Origin: Endozoicomonas sp965261315
GTDB lineage: Bacteria > Pseudomonadota > Gammaproteobacteria > Pseudomonadales > Endozoicomonadaceae
Assembly (NCBI GenBank): GCA_965261315.1
Contig: CBDHDM010000133.1
Location: 21,957-85,956 of the forward strand
Direction of reading: 5' to 3'
Length of the DNA stretch: 64,000 nt
Part shown: positions 47,021-55,753 of the stretch, one piece after another
How positions within the stretch are numbered: position 1 is the stretch's first letter
Layout of the letters: each line of letters opens with the position of its first letter
The notes under the pieces: model-generated
What the model was told of the DNA's origin: nothing
Seen by the model: the letters and a program-made list of their open reading frames with translations, nothing else
Database searches by the model: none
Program-made: the position numbers and the translations under genes

Positions 47021-48718
47021 TTCTCGTCCAAAAACGCATCGGGCAATCATAATTTGACTGTACGTACGCTCTAATAACTCCTGAAATTCCAGAGTGCCAA
47101 GAGAATCCTCCCCTTTTCTCTCTAATGTGGGACAAATATTTTAGGAAAACTCAAAAATCAGGCAGCAAACACTCTTCCACTATGCTGAGAAGATGCTTTC
47201 ATTTGGCGCGGAGGTGGCTGTCAGGATGGCGCCGGGTGCCTGGCCAGAATCACCAGGTTGTAACAGACAACCGATAACCAGCAATGAGAATCAAAGCGTT
47301 CAGAGCCCTTGCAGTGGCAGCGTGATAGTCCAAAACATCTTTTTAGCCACGAAATTCCTGCTTCAATACCTGCCCGGAAGCGAAAGAGTGTTTTATACAC
47401 ATACTGACTTTTAGTCATCTCTTCGACTTCAAGTCCACGCTTTTTATTAAAAGCCACATCGCTGATTCCCATGGCTTTGGCTTTTTCCAAATTTTCGCGA
47501 CACGCGTATCCGCCGTCACTGCTTGTCTGGCGGGGTACACGCCCATAAAGTTCTTTTTGTCTTTCCATCATCGGAAGGAATCGGTCAGAATCCGCTGGAT
47601 TACCTTCCTCGATAACCAGATCCAGGATCAATCGACTTTTTCCCTGAACCAGGTTCAGTTTATGGCCGTACTGCACTTGCCGCCTGTCTTTTACGATGAT
47701 ATCCGTATGGGGTTCATACAGGCTAACCACTTTCTCTTGGGCTGGCACCTTTTCACCCTTCAAGACCCTTCGCTCTGTCTGAGAGACTATTGCATCCACC
47801 AAGGGTAACAGGTGATCCACATCAGCCTGCCACTTTTCGGCATCATCTGCCAAGAGACACTGCCCCTGCTGACGGGCGTTCGCAATCTTGAAAGTGGCTT
47901 CGATAAGCACCTTCCGGGATTTTCGGGTCAACTGCAGCAGTTTTTTATAATGCTGATCCCGCTCTTCTTTACGAGCGTATATGCATTTTCTGGCCGCATC
48001 TTTTACGGCCCGGTTGTGATGGGTATATTCATAAAGCGGTGTCGCTGTCAGTGTTTGTCCCCGTTTAAGCAGCCGACAAATTTCTTTAACAGAACTGGCT
48101 AAAAGATCACTGTCGCAAGGTGGTTTGATATCCGATTCGGTGACTGTGCTGTCAATGGCCACAGTGCGCCCCTTCTCAATACCCTGATCTTTAGCGGTCA
48201 TAAGCTGACAGTTGTTAATCCGTTCCCATGTAGATGCAGTGAGGAGGCTGATGAGCCCATGCAGACTGGAGCGACTTGGCCGCTGGTTTGGTTCGAGACG
48301 ACAGAAGTCTCGAAAGAGCATGGAGTCCATCAAAACAAACGACAAGTAGTCATAATCACAATCCAAATACTTTTTCAGGAGTGCCGCACGAAGAACGGAT
48401 TCTGCTGATAGTCCGTTTCGGCCAGTGTTCTGTTTATCACCAGAACTTAAGTCCTCATAAATCCAGTCATTGAACTGTGGATGGGTATCAAGCCATTGAG
48501 AGATGCCGGAAAGCTGAGAGCAGATTTCATGAGGTACGTAATGAAGTTCCATACTACACTGCGGGTTGCGTTTTTTACGCATTTGGAGCCCTCTCTGTTT
48601 GGCTTTCCCTGATGTTTATTGGCCTTGGGAAGTTTAGTCGCCAAATGGCAGTAGGGCTCCACTTAATTTTTCAGGATAAAATCTCCAGTTTTCAATTGGT
48701 TGGGTTTTTGGACGAGAA
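47021..48718. mobile_element. Complete 1.7-kb insertion sequence with CTAG target duplication
   Basis: Terminal inverted repeats TTCTCGTCCAAAAAC occur at 47021 and, inverted, at 48704-48718. Direct CTAG copies lie at 47017-47020 and 48719-48722. It contains one transposase on the minus strand. I cannot fix the family with confidence (IS5/ISNCY-like DDE element). Confidence 0.88.
47221..48582 (-). CDS. DDE transposase of the CTAG-targeting IS
   Basis: An intact 453-residue transposase. A helical N-terminal domain (LSAESVLRAALLKKYLDCDYD) is followed by an RNase-H-like catalytic domain: the first acidic residue in TVAIDSTVTESD, the second in RQTSSDGGYAC, and the Glu in FRAGIEAGISWLKRCFG. The pattern fits IS5/ISNCY-type transposases. 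It is one of the few intact frames in this mobile block, so the element may be recently active. Confidence 0.88.
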   Translation of the reverse strand: MRKKRNPQCSMELHYVPHEICSQLSGISQWLDTHPQFNDWIYEDLSSGDKQNTGRNGLSAESVLRAALLKKYLDCDYDYLSFVLMDSMLFRDFCRLEPNQRPSRSSLHGLISLLTASTWERINNCQLMTAKDQGIEKGRTVAIDSTVTESDIKPPCDSDLLASSVKEICRLLKRGQTLTATPLYEYTHHNRAVKDAARKCIYARKEERDQHYKKLLQLTRKSRKVLIEATFKIANARQQGQCLLADDAEKWQADVDHLLPLVDAIVSQTERRVLKGEKVPAQEKVVSLYEPHTDIIVKDRRQVQYGHKLNLVQGKSRLILDLVIEEGNPADSDRFLPMMERQKELYGRVPRQTSSDGGYACRENLEKAKAMGISDVAFNKKRGLEVEEMTKSQYVYKTLFRFRAGIEAGISWLKRCFGLSRCHCKGSERFDSHCWLSVVCYNLVILARHPAPS

Positions 48719-48722
48719 CTAG

Positions 48723-48892
48723 ATACCATCCAATACAACGTGAAGAAAATCTGGCACAAATGGCTCAGTCGTCGATCGCAAAAGAGTCATATTACTTGGG
48801 AGAAGTTTAATCTCTTTCTGGATCGTTTCCCCTTGGCACCGCCAAAGATCCTTCATCAGTATTCATACAGTTGTCGGTTAGTGAATCAGTAA
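48723..48892 (+). pseudogene. Group II intron reverse transcriptase/maturase, C-terminal remnant
   Basis: The frame YNVKKIWHKWLSRRSQKSH...LFLDRFPLAPP...SCRLVNQ ends at a stop at 48890-48892. It matches the maturase C-terminus with the WL-RRSQ signature found in bacterial group II intron proteins. All upstream parts (reverse transcriptase domain) are missing, cut at the IS boundary. Confidence 0.85.
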
Positions 48893-48895
48893 TTA

Positions 48896-48972
48896 TGAGG
48901 AACCGGATGCCTTAATTGGGCACGTCCGGCTCTGTGAGGGTTGAGGTCGGTAACGGACTCTTCTACTCGGAA
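48896..48972 (+). ncRNA. Group II intron 3' end (domain V/VI remnant)
   Basis: Just after the maturase stop, GAACCGGATGCC ... GGGCACGTCCGGCTC folds as a 34-nt domain V hairpin with the bacterial pattern. It is followed by a GGTTGAGGTCGGTAACGGA segment typical of domain VI. The intron cannot splice because its 5' part is gone. Confidence 0.75.
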
Positions 48973-48984
48973 AATCAGCAAAAA

Positions 48985-49085
48985 GTGTTCACGAGTTACC
49001 AGAACAGGTGTTCACGCAAAACCAGAATAGGTGTTCACGACTTACCAGAATGGGTTTTCACGGTAGGCCAGAATATGCAAGTGGA
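48985..49085. repeat. Four 23-bp tandem repeats, probable end of an IS21-family element
   Basis: Units starting at 48985, 49008, 49031 and 49054 share GTGTTCACG...CCAGAAT. IS21-family ends carry several copies of such a GTGTTCACGA...CCGGAAT sequence and often finish with GAATACGCA; here the last unit ends GAATATGCA. No istA or istB remains. Confidence 0.75.
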
Positions 49086-49455
49086 TACTTTCGAAGGAAA
49101 AGTACATGTCGAGTGGGACCCCGGCGCATCCGTCACGGCAATGGGACAATTGGCTTTTTTATTCAGTTTTTAAAGACCGGATACCGTTTTGAGCCCTGGG
49201 TCAAAGACTGCCCGCTTATCTACAAGAGCAATAACGCGTCTGGAAAGCTCAATGTTCTTGGCATCATTGATGCTATCAATTCTTTCAGGTCATAAACGGT
49301 ATGCACATATCAGCACACTCATTGGCGACAATGTCAACGCTCAACTTCTTGGCATGAAAAAAGTCGTCAGTGATGATACAGCCAGAAGATGTTTGAAAAA
49401 GAGGGTGTAAAATGGCTTCAAAAACATCTCCATCTCTGCATTGGAGTGGTTATAG
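49074..49455 (+). pseudogene. Transposase N-terminal fragment, frameshifted and truncated
   Basis: Reading through shifts at a T6 run (near 49155) and near 49280 gives MQVDTFEGKVHVEWDPGASV, then GQLAFFIQFLKTGYRFEPWV, then SGHKRYAHISTLIGDNVNAQ and LLGMKKVVSDDTARRCLKK. This resembles the N-terminal part of IS4/IS1380-type transposases. It is cut off where the IS3 element begins at 49456. Family assignment is moderate. Confidence 0.65.
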
Positions 49456-49508
49456 TTTTCCGGACACACAAGCACGGGTAATATCAAAGCCCCTTAAGGT
49501 GTGTCCAG

Positions 49509-49805
49509 ATGTCAGAAAAGAAGTCAAAAACCTATACAGCGGAGTTCAAGGCATCTGCGGTGAAACTGGCTGTAGAATCCGATCAGCCAGTCACTGAAAC
49601 AGCCAGAGATCTCGGTGTTAACGTGAACACCTTGCATACCTGGATTGGTAAGTATCATCGGCCTAAAACATTTGGCAAGGCCGAAAAGAATGATGAGCAT
49701 GTATACGATGAGCTCAAACGCTTACATAAAGAGGTCGCAAGACTGAAAGAGGAGCATTCCATTTTAAAAAAGGCGGCAGCCTTCTTTGCGCGAGAAAGTC
49801 TCTGA
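49509..49805 (+). CDS. IS3-family transposase OrfA
   Basis: 98 residues with a helix-turn-helix (KTYTAEFKASAVKLAVESDQ ... TARDLGVNVNTLHTW) followed by a leucine-zipper coiled coil (ELKRLHKEVARLKEEHSILK). It ends in AAAFFARESL, overlapping the start of orfB in the -1 frame as usual for programmed frameshifting in IS3 elements. It is intact, but the element is dead because orfB is split. Confidence 0.92.
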   Translation: MSEKKSKTYTAEFKASAVKLAVESDQPVTETARDLGVNVNTLHTWIGKYHRPKTFGKAEKNDEHVYDELKRLHKEVARLKEEHSILKKAAAFFARESL

Positions 49806-50424
49806 GATTCAAATTCATCAGAGACTACCAGGAGAGCTTCAGCATCGCAGCCATGTGCAGGGTTATGACTGTATCCAGCACTGGCTATTATGAATGGCTC
49901 TCTCGGCCTGAATCCAAGCGATCTCAGGAAGACAAGGCATTGAATACCCCCAGGGCATAAAGGCAGAAATCAGGGTTATACACGAGAGAAGCCGTAAAAC
50001 CTATGGCGAACGTCGTATCAAAGACGACTTGGTCCTCTTTTTAAGTTTAAAGCGGGCAAGAATATTAGTCGCCAGAGGTTTAACCGACTTATGAAAGAAG
50101 AAGAGCTGGCTTGTAAAACGAAGCGTAGATTCAAGGCAACAACTGACTCACGACATAATAAGCCAGTGGCGGATAACTTGTTGGAGCGTGACTTCCATCG
50201 GGATCAGCCGAACCAGGCATACGTCGGAGATATTACGTATGTCCCAACTCGCGAGGGCTGGTTGTACCTGTCGGTATTTATTGATCTGTATTCCAGGGCA
50301 GTCATTGGTTGGTCTATGAGCAACAGGATGACAGCAACGCTGGTAACCGACTCGCTGAAGATGGCGATGTGGAAACGCAGGCCACAGGCTGGCTTGCTGG
50401 TGCATAGCGATCGTGGTAGCCAAT
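49792..50424 (+). pseudogene. IS3-family transposase OrfB, N-terminal part
   Basis: Starts in the orfA overlap (RFKFIRDYQESFSIAAMCRV, then SSTGYYEWL) and is broken by indels near 49945 (CCCCC run) and 50035. The integrase core is then read as NQAYVGDITYVPTREGWLYL (first Asp), LYSRAVIGWSMS and HSDRGSQ (second Asp). It is cut at 50424 by the IS1182-like insertion and continues after 52156. Confidence 0.88.
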
Positions 50425-52155
50425 GAGGCTGTTGCAAAAACCGTTTTTGGACAACCTTGATAGACTGGGAACCTCTCTCATGCAGCCATGGTGGCCCACA
50501 TAAAAAGCCTATTGCAATCTGATGAAAAATTACTGCCCGTCAAAACGGCTTTAAATTGACACCAAAGGCGGTAAAAAAGCCGCAAAATCAGGCTTGAAGC
50601 AGCAGCGGCCACTACCCTGCTGAGATTGTATGCCAACAGGTGGAGGCTGAACTCCAGTTTAACGCCCGATAGGCCTCGACGACGGAAACGGTTGAGCCCC
50701 TGTACCGTTCTCAGATGGCCGAAAACCGGTTCCACCATCGCTTTTCGATGTTTAAATACCTTTTTAGCTGCCGGGTGTTGCATGGTTTCCCGTAGTGCGT
50801 CTTTGGCATCATCAATGGTAAACCGGCTGATCTGCCTGCCTTTCTTTTTACTGCTTGTGCACCGGTTTTGCAGTGGGCAGTTCTGGCAATCTGCCCCGCC
50901 ATAGACCCTTGCGGCATCAGCCTTTGCATTTTTACCGGGTTGATAAAGAAGCACCAATGTCTGCTCACCAGGGCAGTAGTAAACATCATTTGTCGTATCA
51001 TAACGGAAACGACTTTTATGGAATTTTTTGCCCTTTTTAGGTTTGCCCGGCTTGCCACTCTCCGGACACAACAGGCTGATATCACGATCTATCGTTGTCG
51101 TGATGACGGTTTCATTGGCATAACCTCCATCCAGCAGTAATTCATCAGGACTTTGTCCGGTAGTGCGTACTGCCTGATCCAGCATCTCTGGAATAACGGC
51201 CGTTTCGTTGGTGGGATCAACGGCCACGGCGACCACCACCCGTTTCTCATTGGCCAGAACCGAAGGGGTATAACCAGGCGCATAACCTCGCCCCCGTTTC
51301 ATTTTCTGAATAATGGCTTCAGGCTCTGTTGGGCTGACCATGGTGTTTTCAGCGGCTTTCTGGCTACGTTTTCTGCGCTTTTCCTTTTGGGTAAGCAGCG
51401 TCTCAAGAACCACCGTCTTGTGTTCGACTACTGTCTGCTTTTCTTCATCCCCGGGCGCTTTCTCCGCTTGACGCCGAGCTTCTTCCAGAGCAGCCCTGGC
51501 CGCTTCTTCTTTCACCAGATTGTAATTCGAACAAGCCGCTTCAATGGTGGTGCCATCACCGGCCAGACAGTGGCCTGAAGAGCGGGTCTTTTTCAGTGCC
51601 AACCGGGCGAGATCCTCAAAAAAACTGAGGCTCAGGGATTCGGCATGCATAATGACAAACCGGCCAATATTGGCATGATCCGGAAAGATACCGCCACTGA
51701 CCCACATGCAGCCCAGATTAAGCCGGGCAAGTGCCTCCAGCCCTCGCAGAGAAGTTACGCCCTGCATGATGCCGTAAAGAATAAGCCCGACCATGTTGCG
51801 AGGTGCATAGGGTGGGCGACCCGATTTGCCATAGCGTGCTTCAAATTCCGACCAGTCCAGTTCGTTAAGGAAATCAGCAACAATGATGGGGGTTTTCTGA
51901 CCAGCCTGTTCCAGGTGTTGTTGCAGGTAGGTATGTCCAATCGTGATGTCCGATGGTTGCGGAGCAAGAAAGCGCCTTTGCTGGCCTATACCCTGATGGT
52001 TCACCGATCCTTTTTCTGGGATGTCAGACAGTTCGGAGAAAATGTCGTATTGGGAAGTACGACTGATATCCAATTTTTGCTTTGTTGTCATGGCTGGTTA
52101 TGCTGGCGCTGGAATAGCGGTATTTTAATAGCTTTCGGGGTTTCGCGACAGCCTC
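50425..52155. mobile_element. IS1182-like insertion sequence with CAAT target duplication
   Basis: The ends GAGGCTGTTGCAAAAACC and (inverted) GAGGCTGTCGCGAAACCC bound a 1731-bp element. CAAT is duplicated at 50421-50424 and 52156-52159. The transposase is on the minus strand and intact, so this is the youngest insertion of the nested set. Confidence 0.9.
50478..52091 (-). CDS. IS1182-family DDE transposase
   Basis: An intact 537-residue transposase. The N-terminal part has SEFEARYGKSGRPPYAPRNM and LILYGIMQGVTSLRGLE, typical of IS1182 transposases. The catalytic domain has CLAGDGTTIEAACSN (first Asp), DELLLDGGYANET (second Asp) and the C-terminal EPVFGHLRTVQGLNRFRRRG with Glu. A CxxC-type cluster (YGGADCQNCPLQNRC) is also present. 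It is probably expressed from within the element. Confidence 0.93.
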   Translation of the reverse strand: MTTKQKLDISRTSQYDIFSELSDIPEKGSVNHQGIGQQRRFLAPQPSDITIGHTYLQQHLEQAGQKTPIIVADFLNELDWSEFEARYGKSGRPPYAPRNMVGLILYGIMQGVTSLRGLEALARLNLGCMWVSGGIFPDHANIGRFVIMHAESLSLSFFEDLARLALKKTRSSGHCLAGDGTTIEAACSNYNLVKEEAARAALEEARRQAEKAPGDEEKQTVVEHKTVVLETLLTQKEKRRKRSQKAAENTMVSPTEPEAIIQKMKRGRGYAPGYTPSVLANEKRVVVAVAVDPTNETAVIPEMLDQAVRTTGQSPDELLLDGGYANETVITTTIDRDISLLCPESGKPGKPKKGKKFHKSRFRYDTTNDVYYCPGEQTLVLLYQPGKNAKADAARVYGGADCQNCPLQNRCTSSKKKGRQISRFTIDDAKDALRETMQHPAAKKVFKHRKAMVEPVFGHLRTVQGLNRFRRRGLSGVKLEFSLHLLAYNLSRVVAAAASSLILRLFYRLWCQFKAVLTGSNFSSDCNRLFMWATMAA

Positions 52156-52434
52156 CAATACGCTTCAGAACGCTACCAGTCATTACTAAACGACAATAAA
52201 TTTGTCTGTAGCATGAGCCGAAAAGGGAATTGCTGGGATAATGCAGTGGCCGAGAGTTTCTTTCATACGCTGAAAACAGAACTCATTCATCATGAGGATT
52301 TTCAGACCCGGGAAGAGGCTCATCAGGCAATTTTTGAGTATATCGAAGTGTTTTATAACCGTGAGAGAAAGCACTCGAGCAATGGCTACCTGGCACCGTT
52401 CAAGTATGAACAAAAACTTGCCAAGGCAGCGTAA
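52156..52434 (+). pseudogene. IS3-family transposase OrfB, C-terminal part
   Basis: Downstream of the inserted IS the integrase core resumes (YASERYQSLLNDNKF, SMSRKGNCWDNAVAESFFHT with the catalytic Glu, FYNRERKHSSNGYLAPFKY) and stops at 52434. Together with 49792-50424 it makes the full OrfB. Confidence 0.9.
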
Positions 52435-52563
52435 AAAAGTGTCCGGAAAATCCTTGCCATATCACTGGAGATCTGCCACCCAGTAGCCTGTTAACAGACA
52501 TAACATTATTTCCCTATAATGTTTCATTATTTTAGATATAGCCTTTTATTAAAAGACCTGAAT

Positions 52564-53178
52564 TCAACCAAGAAGGCCTTTAATCAGATCTTCTTTATAG
52601 TGCTGCATCCAATTAATTGATAGACGCTGGCAACGAATAATGGTTTGCAGATCTCGCAGGGCAAGATCAAATTCGTCGTTAATCACCAGGTATTGAAACT
52701 CACCATAATGAGACATCTCACTGACAGCCTGAGACATTCGCCTCTCAATAATAGAGAGGTCATCCGTAGCCCGGCCAATCAGGCGCTCTCTCAAAGCCTC
52801 AAGAGAAGGTGGCAAAATAAAGATTGAAACTGCGTCAGGCATCAAGCTACGCACCTGCTGTGCACCCTGCCAGTCAATCTCCAGAATGACGTCTTCACCC
52901 TTGTTCAGCTGCTCTCGAACCCAATGCGCCGAAGTGCCATAGTAATTACCAAATACTTCTGCATGCTCAAGAAACATGCTCTTTTCCAACATGTCCTGAA
53001 AGCCATCAACCGATGTGAAGTGGTAGTTCACTCCATCTTGCTCACCAGGCCGCATGCCACGGGTCGTATGGGAGACAGACACCCGGACGTGAGGGGTGGA
53101 TTCAACCATCGCCTTAACCAGACTGGTTTTACCAGCCCCGGAAGGGGCCGCAATAATGTAAAGCTTGCCAATATTCAT
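52564..53178 (-). CDS. gmk: Guanylate kinase
   Basis: Phosphorylates GMP to GDP in purine nucleotide metabolism. P-loop APSGAGKTSL, GMP-binding SHTTRGMRPGE and YHF, and EIDWQGAQQVR are all present. ATG 53178 has GGAG upstream and gives 204 residues; a GTG at 53184 is two codons earlier. It shares the strand with yicC, 115 bp downstream of it. In related genomes rpoZ and spoT follow gmk, but here the next sequence is the mobile-element block. Confidence 0.96.
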   Translation of the reverse strand: MNIGKLYIIAAPSGAGKTSLVKAMVESTPHVRVSVSHTTRGMRPGEQDGVNYHFTSVDGFQDMLEKSMFLEHAEVFGNYYGTSAHWVREQLNKGEDVILEIDWQGAQQVRSLMPDAVSIFILPPSLEALRERLIGRATDDLSIIERRMSQAVSEMSHYGEFQYLVINDEFDLALRDLQTIIRCQRLSINWMQHYKEDLIKGLLG

Positions 53179-53298
53179 GAACACTCCAGGGTAACCACCC
53201 TGTATGAAACCTATATCTTATAGAATAAGTCAGGCTAGAGAGTTAGCCCTATTCTTTATACACGGAGAAATGATAATCTATTGATTTTAAAAACTTTA

Positions 53299-54168
53299 TT
53301 ATTCAATATTTTGAATTTGTTCTCTCATCTGTTCAATAAAGACTTTAAAGTTAACTGCTATCTGGGTCAGTCCTGCATGAATGGACTTGGACGACAACGT
53401 GTTTGCCTCCCTGTTCAGCTCCTGCATCAGGAAGTCCAAGCGCCGACCTACCGCCCCCTGTTTTGAGGACTTGAGGGTTCTGCGCACCTCGGCTATGTGG
53501 GTATCCAGACGGTCAAGCTCTTCATCAACATCCATCTTCTGAGCCAGGATCACCATTTCCTGCTCCAGCCTTTCCGGGTTCAACTCCTGCTTGGCTTCAG
53601 AGAGCCGATCAAGAATTTTCTCACGCTGGCTACACAGGATTTCTGGCAACAGAACACGCAGCTGTTTGACCTCTTCACCCATTTTCTCCAGCCGTGCCTC
53701 AATGAAAGACTGAAGTTCTCTGCCTTCTCTCTGCCTCATCTCAGCCAGCTGAATAATTGCATCATGAAACCCTTTTACAGCGGCCTTATGCACCACTGTC
53801 ATCTCGGTTTCTTCCGTCGCCTGAACCCCCGGCCATTGTAGAACTTCAAGAGGGTTTACCGGAGCCACCTGTGAAAACTGAGCCTCAATCTCATGAACTG
53901 CTGACCGCAGCTTTTCCAACAAAGCACGATTAAGATCCAGCGCTTGATCTTTCTCAACTAACTGATATTTAAGGCTACATTCAATCTTACCTCTTTTCAG
54001 TTGTTTACGGATTACCTCTCTCAACGCAGGCTCTATCTCCCGGGCCTGCTCAGGTAGACGAAAATGTGGTTCAAGATAACGGTGGTTAACGGATCGAATT
54101 TCCCATACCAGGCTTCCCCAATCCTCCTGTATCTGAACGCGGGCGAATGCAGTCATGCTGGATGTCAT
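53299..54168 (-). CDS. yicC: YicC endoribonuclease family protein
   Basis: 289 residues with the N-terminal SSMTAFARVQ signature and the C-terminal DUF1732-type region (DRLDTHIAEVRRTL ... GRRLDFLMQELNREANTLSSK). YicC is an RNase linked to degradation of the small RNA RyhB and to stationary growth. Start ATG 54168 has AAGAG upstream. It lies between rph (divergent) and gmk, the usual gammaproteobacterial position. Confidence 0.95.
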   Translation of the reverse strand: MTSSMTAFARVQIQEDWGSLVWEIRSVNHRYLEPHFRLPEQAREIEPALREVIRKQLKRGKIECSLKYQLVEKDQALDLNRALLEKLRSAVHEIEAQFSQVAPVNPLEVLQWPGVQATEETEMTVVHKAAVKGFHDAIIQLAEMRQREGRELQSFIEARLEKMGEEVKQLRVLLPEILCSQREKILDRLSEAKQELNPERLEQEMVILAQKMDVDEELDRLDTHIAEVRRTLKSSKQGAVGRRLDFLMQELNREANTLSSKSIHAGLTQIAVNFKVFIEQMREQIQNIE

Positions 54169-54336
54169 GAAATACTCTTTTAATCGGTAGGCAATAAAGG
54201 CTCATTATTTCAGAAGTTTATCTACAAAACAGCCATGAGTTAATGAAACAGTGTTTTCCCGAAAACCCATGGAGCAGTTATAATTCCGCAGATTTTGTAA
54301 TGCTTATGCTTTTTCAGACATACCAAGGTAATCTCC

Positions 54337-55053
54337 ATGCGTCCAAGCGGAAGAACGGCAGACCAGCTCCGTGATGTAAAAATCACTCGTAACTATACCA
54401 AACACGCAGAAGGATCTGTGCTTGTTGAATTTGGCGATACCAAAGTCATCTGTACAGCCTCGGTTGAACGTGGTGTGCCCCGGTTTCTGAAGGGAACAGG
54501 CCAGGGCTGGATTACCGCTGAGTACGGTATGCTGCCCCGCTCGACAACTGAGCGTATGGGACGTGAAGCTTCCAGAGGCAAACAGGGTGGAAGAACCCTT
54601 GAGATTCAACGTCTTATTGGCCGTGCTCTGCGAGCAGCAGTAGACATGAAAAAGCTGGGCGAGAATACCATTAATATTGACTGTGATGTCATTCAGGCCG
54701 ACGGTGGTACCCGTACTGCGTCGATTACCGGTGCCTGTGTTGCTCTGGTTGATGCCCTGCGGTATATGCAAGAAAAGAAAATGGTCAAAACTGATCCATT
54801 CCTGCATATGATTGCCGCCATTTCTGTCGGTATCTATAAAGGCAGCCCGGTTCTGGACCTTGATTATCCCGAAGACTCCAGTGCTGAGACAGATATGAAC
54901 GTTGTTATGACTGATGCCGGTGGGTTTATCGAAGTTCAGGGAACTGCGGAAGCCGCGCCTTTCAGCCAGAATGAAATGCTGGCCATGATGGCTTTGGCCC
55001 GATCAGGTATTGAGGAAATTATTGAATTACAGAAAAAAGCGTTAGCAGAATGA
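54337..55053 (+). CDS. rph: Ribonuclease PH
   Basis: 3' tRNA-processing phosphorolytic exoribonuclease (238 residues). The sequence MRPSGRTADQLRDVKITRNY, GWITAEYGMLPRST and ERMGREASRGKQGGRTLEIQ are hallmarks. Divergent from yicC and followed by a strong terminator. Confidence 0.97.
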   Translation: MRPSGRTADQLRDVKITRNYTKHAEGSVLVEFGDTKVICTASVERGVPRFLKGTGQGWITAEYGMLPRSTTERMGREASRGKQGGRTLEIQRLIGRALRAAVDMKKLGENTINIDCDVIQADGGTRTASITGACVALVDALRYMQEKKMVKTDPFLHMIAAISVGIYKGSPVLDLDYPEDSSAETDMNVVMTDAGGFIEVQGTAEAAPFSQNEMLAMMALARSGIEEIIELQKKALAE

Positions 55054-55093
55054 CACTTTACTGCCTGCCCTTTTAATTGATCTATTTTTAATA

Positions 55094-55124
55094 GAACCCG
55101 GTTATATACCGGGTTCTTTTTCTT
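55094..55124 (+). terminator. Rho-independent terminator after rph
   Basis: GAACCCGG and CCGGGTTC form the stem around a short TTATATA loop, followed by a TTTTTCTT run. Confidence 0.92.
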
Positions 55125-55138
55125 AATAGGCAGGCAGT

Positions 55139-55741
55139 ATGATTATCTCAATAATTGGTTCTCATGGAACCGGCAAGACAACGCTTGGTAACTCCCTGAT
55201 CGCAAAGCTGGGGAACGAATGGTCGGTTTTTGACGACTATTACCGGAAAACAGCACAACAGCTGAGCTATAAAACACCGCGGGACGCGGTACTGGAGAAT
55301 CAGGCCATCAGCCAAATATCATCTACAGCAATGGCTGGGACTGCTTTTGGCGCTATGCTTGAGTGGCTGGAAAGTATTGAAGGGCATGGCATCATTGATA
55401 CGGGACCTCCATCAATACTGGCTTATCACCGCTATTGGCTGAAAGTGTGCGATACCCCCATCAGCCCTTACATGCTCAGGCTGGCCAAAACCATAAGCCA
55501 GAAGATTGATGCTTTCTGTTATCTACCAATGGGGAAAATCGCCCTTGAGAATGATGGCATTCGCAGTAACGATGCTATTTTCCAGAAAGATATTGATCAG
55601 TGGGTGCTATGTAATAATACCGATCTTGAGATTCATGAAAGCAAGGTGCTTATGGTAGAAAGCACAGAAATAGATGAGAGAGCCGAGGAGTGTATCAAAA
55701 TGATCAGTTCACTCCTCAGGAATCAGAAAATAAGCCGTTAA
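55139..55741 (+). CDS. P-loop AAA_28-type ATPase/kinase, unknown substrate
   Basis: A 200-residue cytoplasmic protein with an N-terminal Walker A motif (IGSHGTGKTTLGNSL) followed by an Asp-rich segment (FDDYYRK) and IIDTGPPSILAYHRYWL, which corresponds to Walker B and the lid. The overall form fits the AAA_28/NadR-like small-molecule kinases, but no close family is recognised. It is 85 bp downstream of rph behind a terminator, so it has its own promoter, and it is convergent with the Crc-like gene. Confidence 0.7.
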   Translation: MIISIIGSHGTGKTTLGNSLIAKLGNEWSVFDDYYRKTAQQLSYKTPRDAVLENQAISQISSTAMAGTAFGAMLEWLESIEGHGIIDTGPPSILAYHRYWLKVCDTPISPYMLRLAKTISQKIDAFCYLPMGKIALENDGIRSNDAIFQKDIDQWVLCNNTDLEIHESKVLMVESTEIDERAEECIKMISSLLRNQKISR

Positions 55742-55753
55742 CTCAGGGGGGGA

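Larger units (their letters stand above)
49456..52450 (+). mobile_element. IS3-family element interrupted by an IS1182-like element
   Basis: The outer inverted repeats TTTTCCGGACAC (49456) and GTGTCCGGAAAA (52439-52450) enclose orfA, a broken orfB, and a second IS at 50425-52155. Removing the inner element and one CAAT copy rejoins orfB in frame across Ser-Gln/Tyr-Ala-Ser. No target duplication of the outer element is visible. Confidence 0.88.

Noticed and set aside
48985..49076. Tandem repeats considered as a CRISPR array
   Set aside because: The units are contiguous without spacers and differ from each other; they fit IS terminal repeats instead.
55139..55741. P-loop gene considered as a gene of the rph operon
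   Set aside because: A strong terminator separates it from rph.
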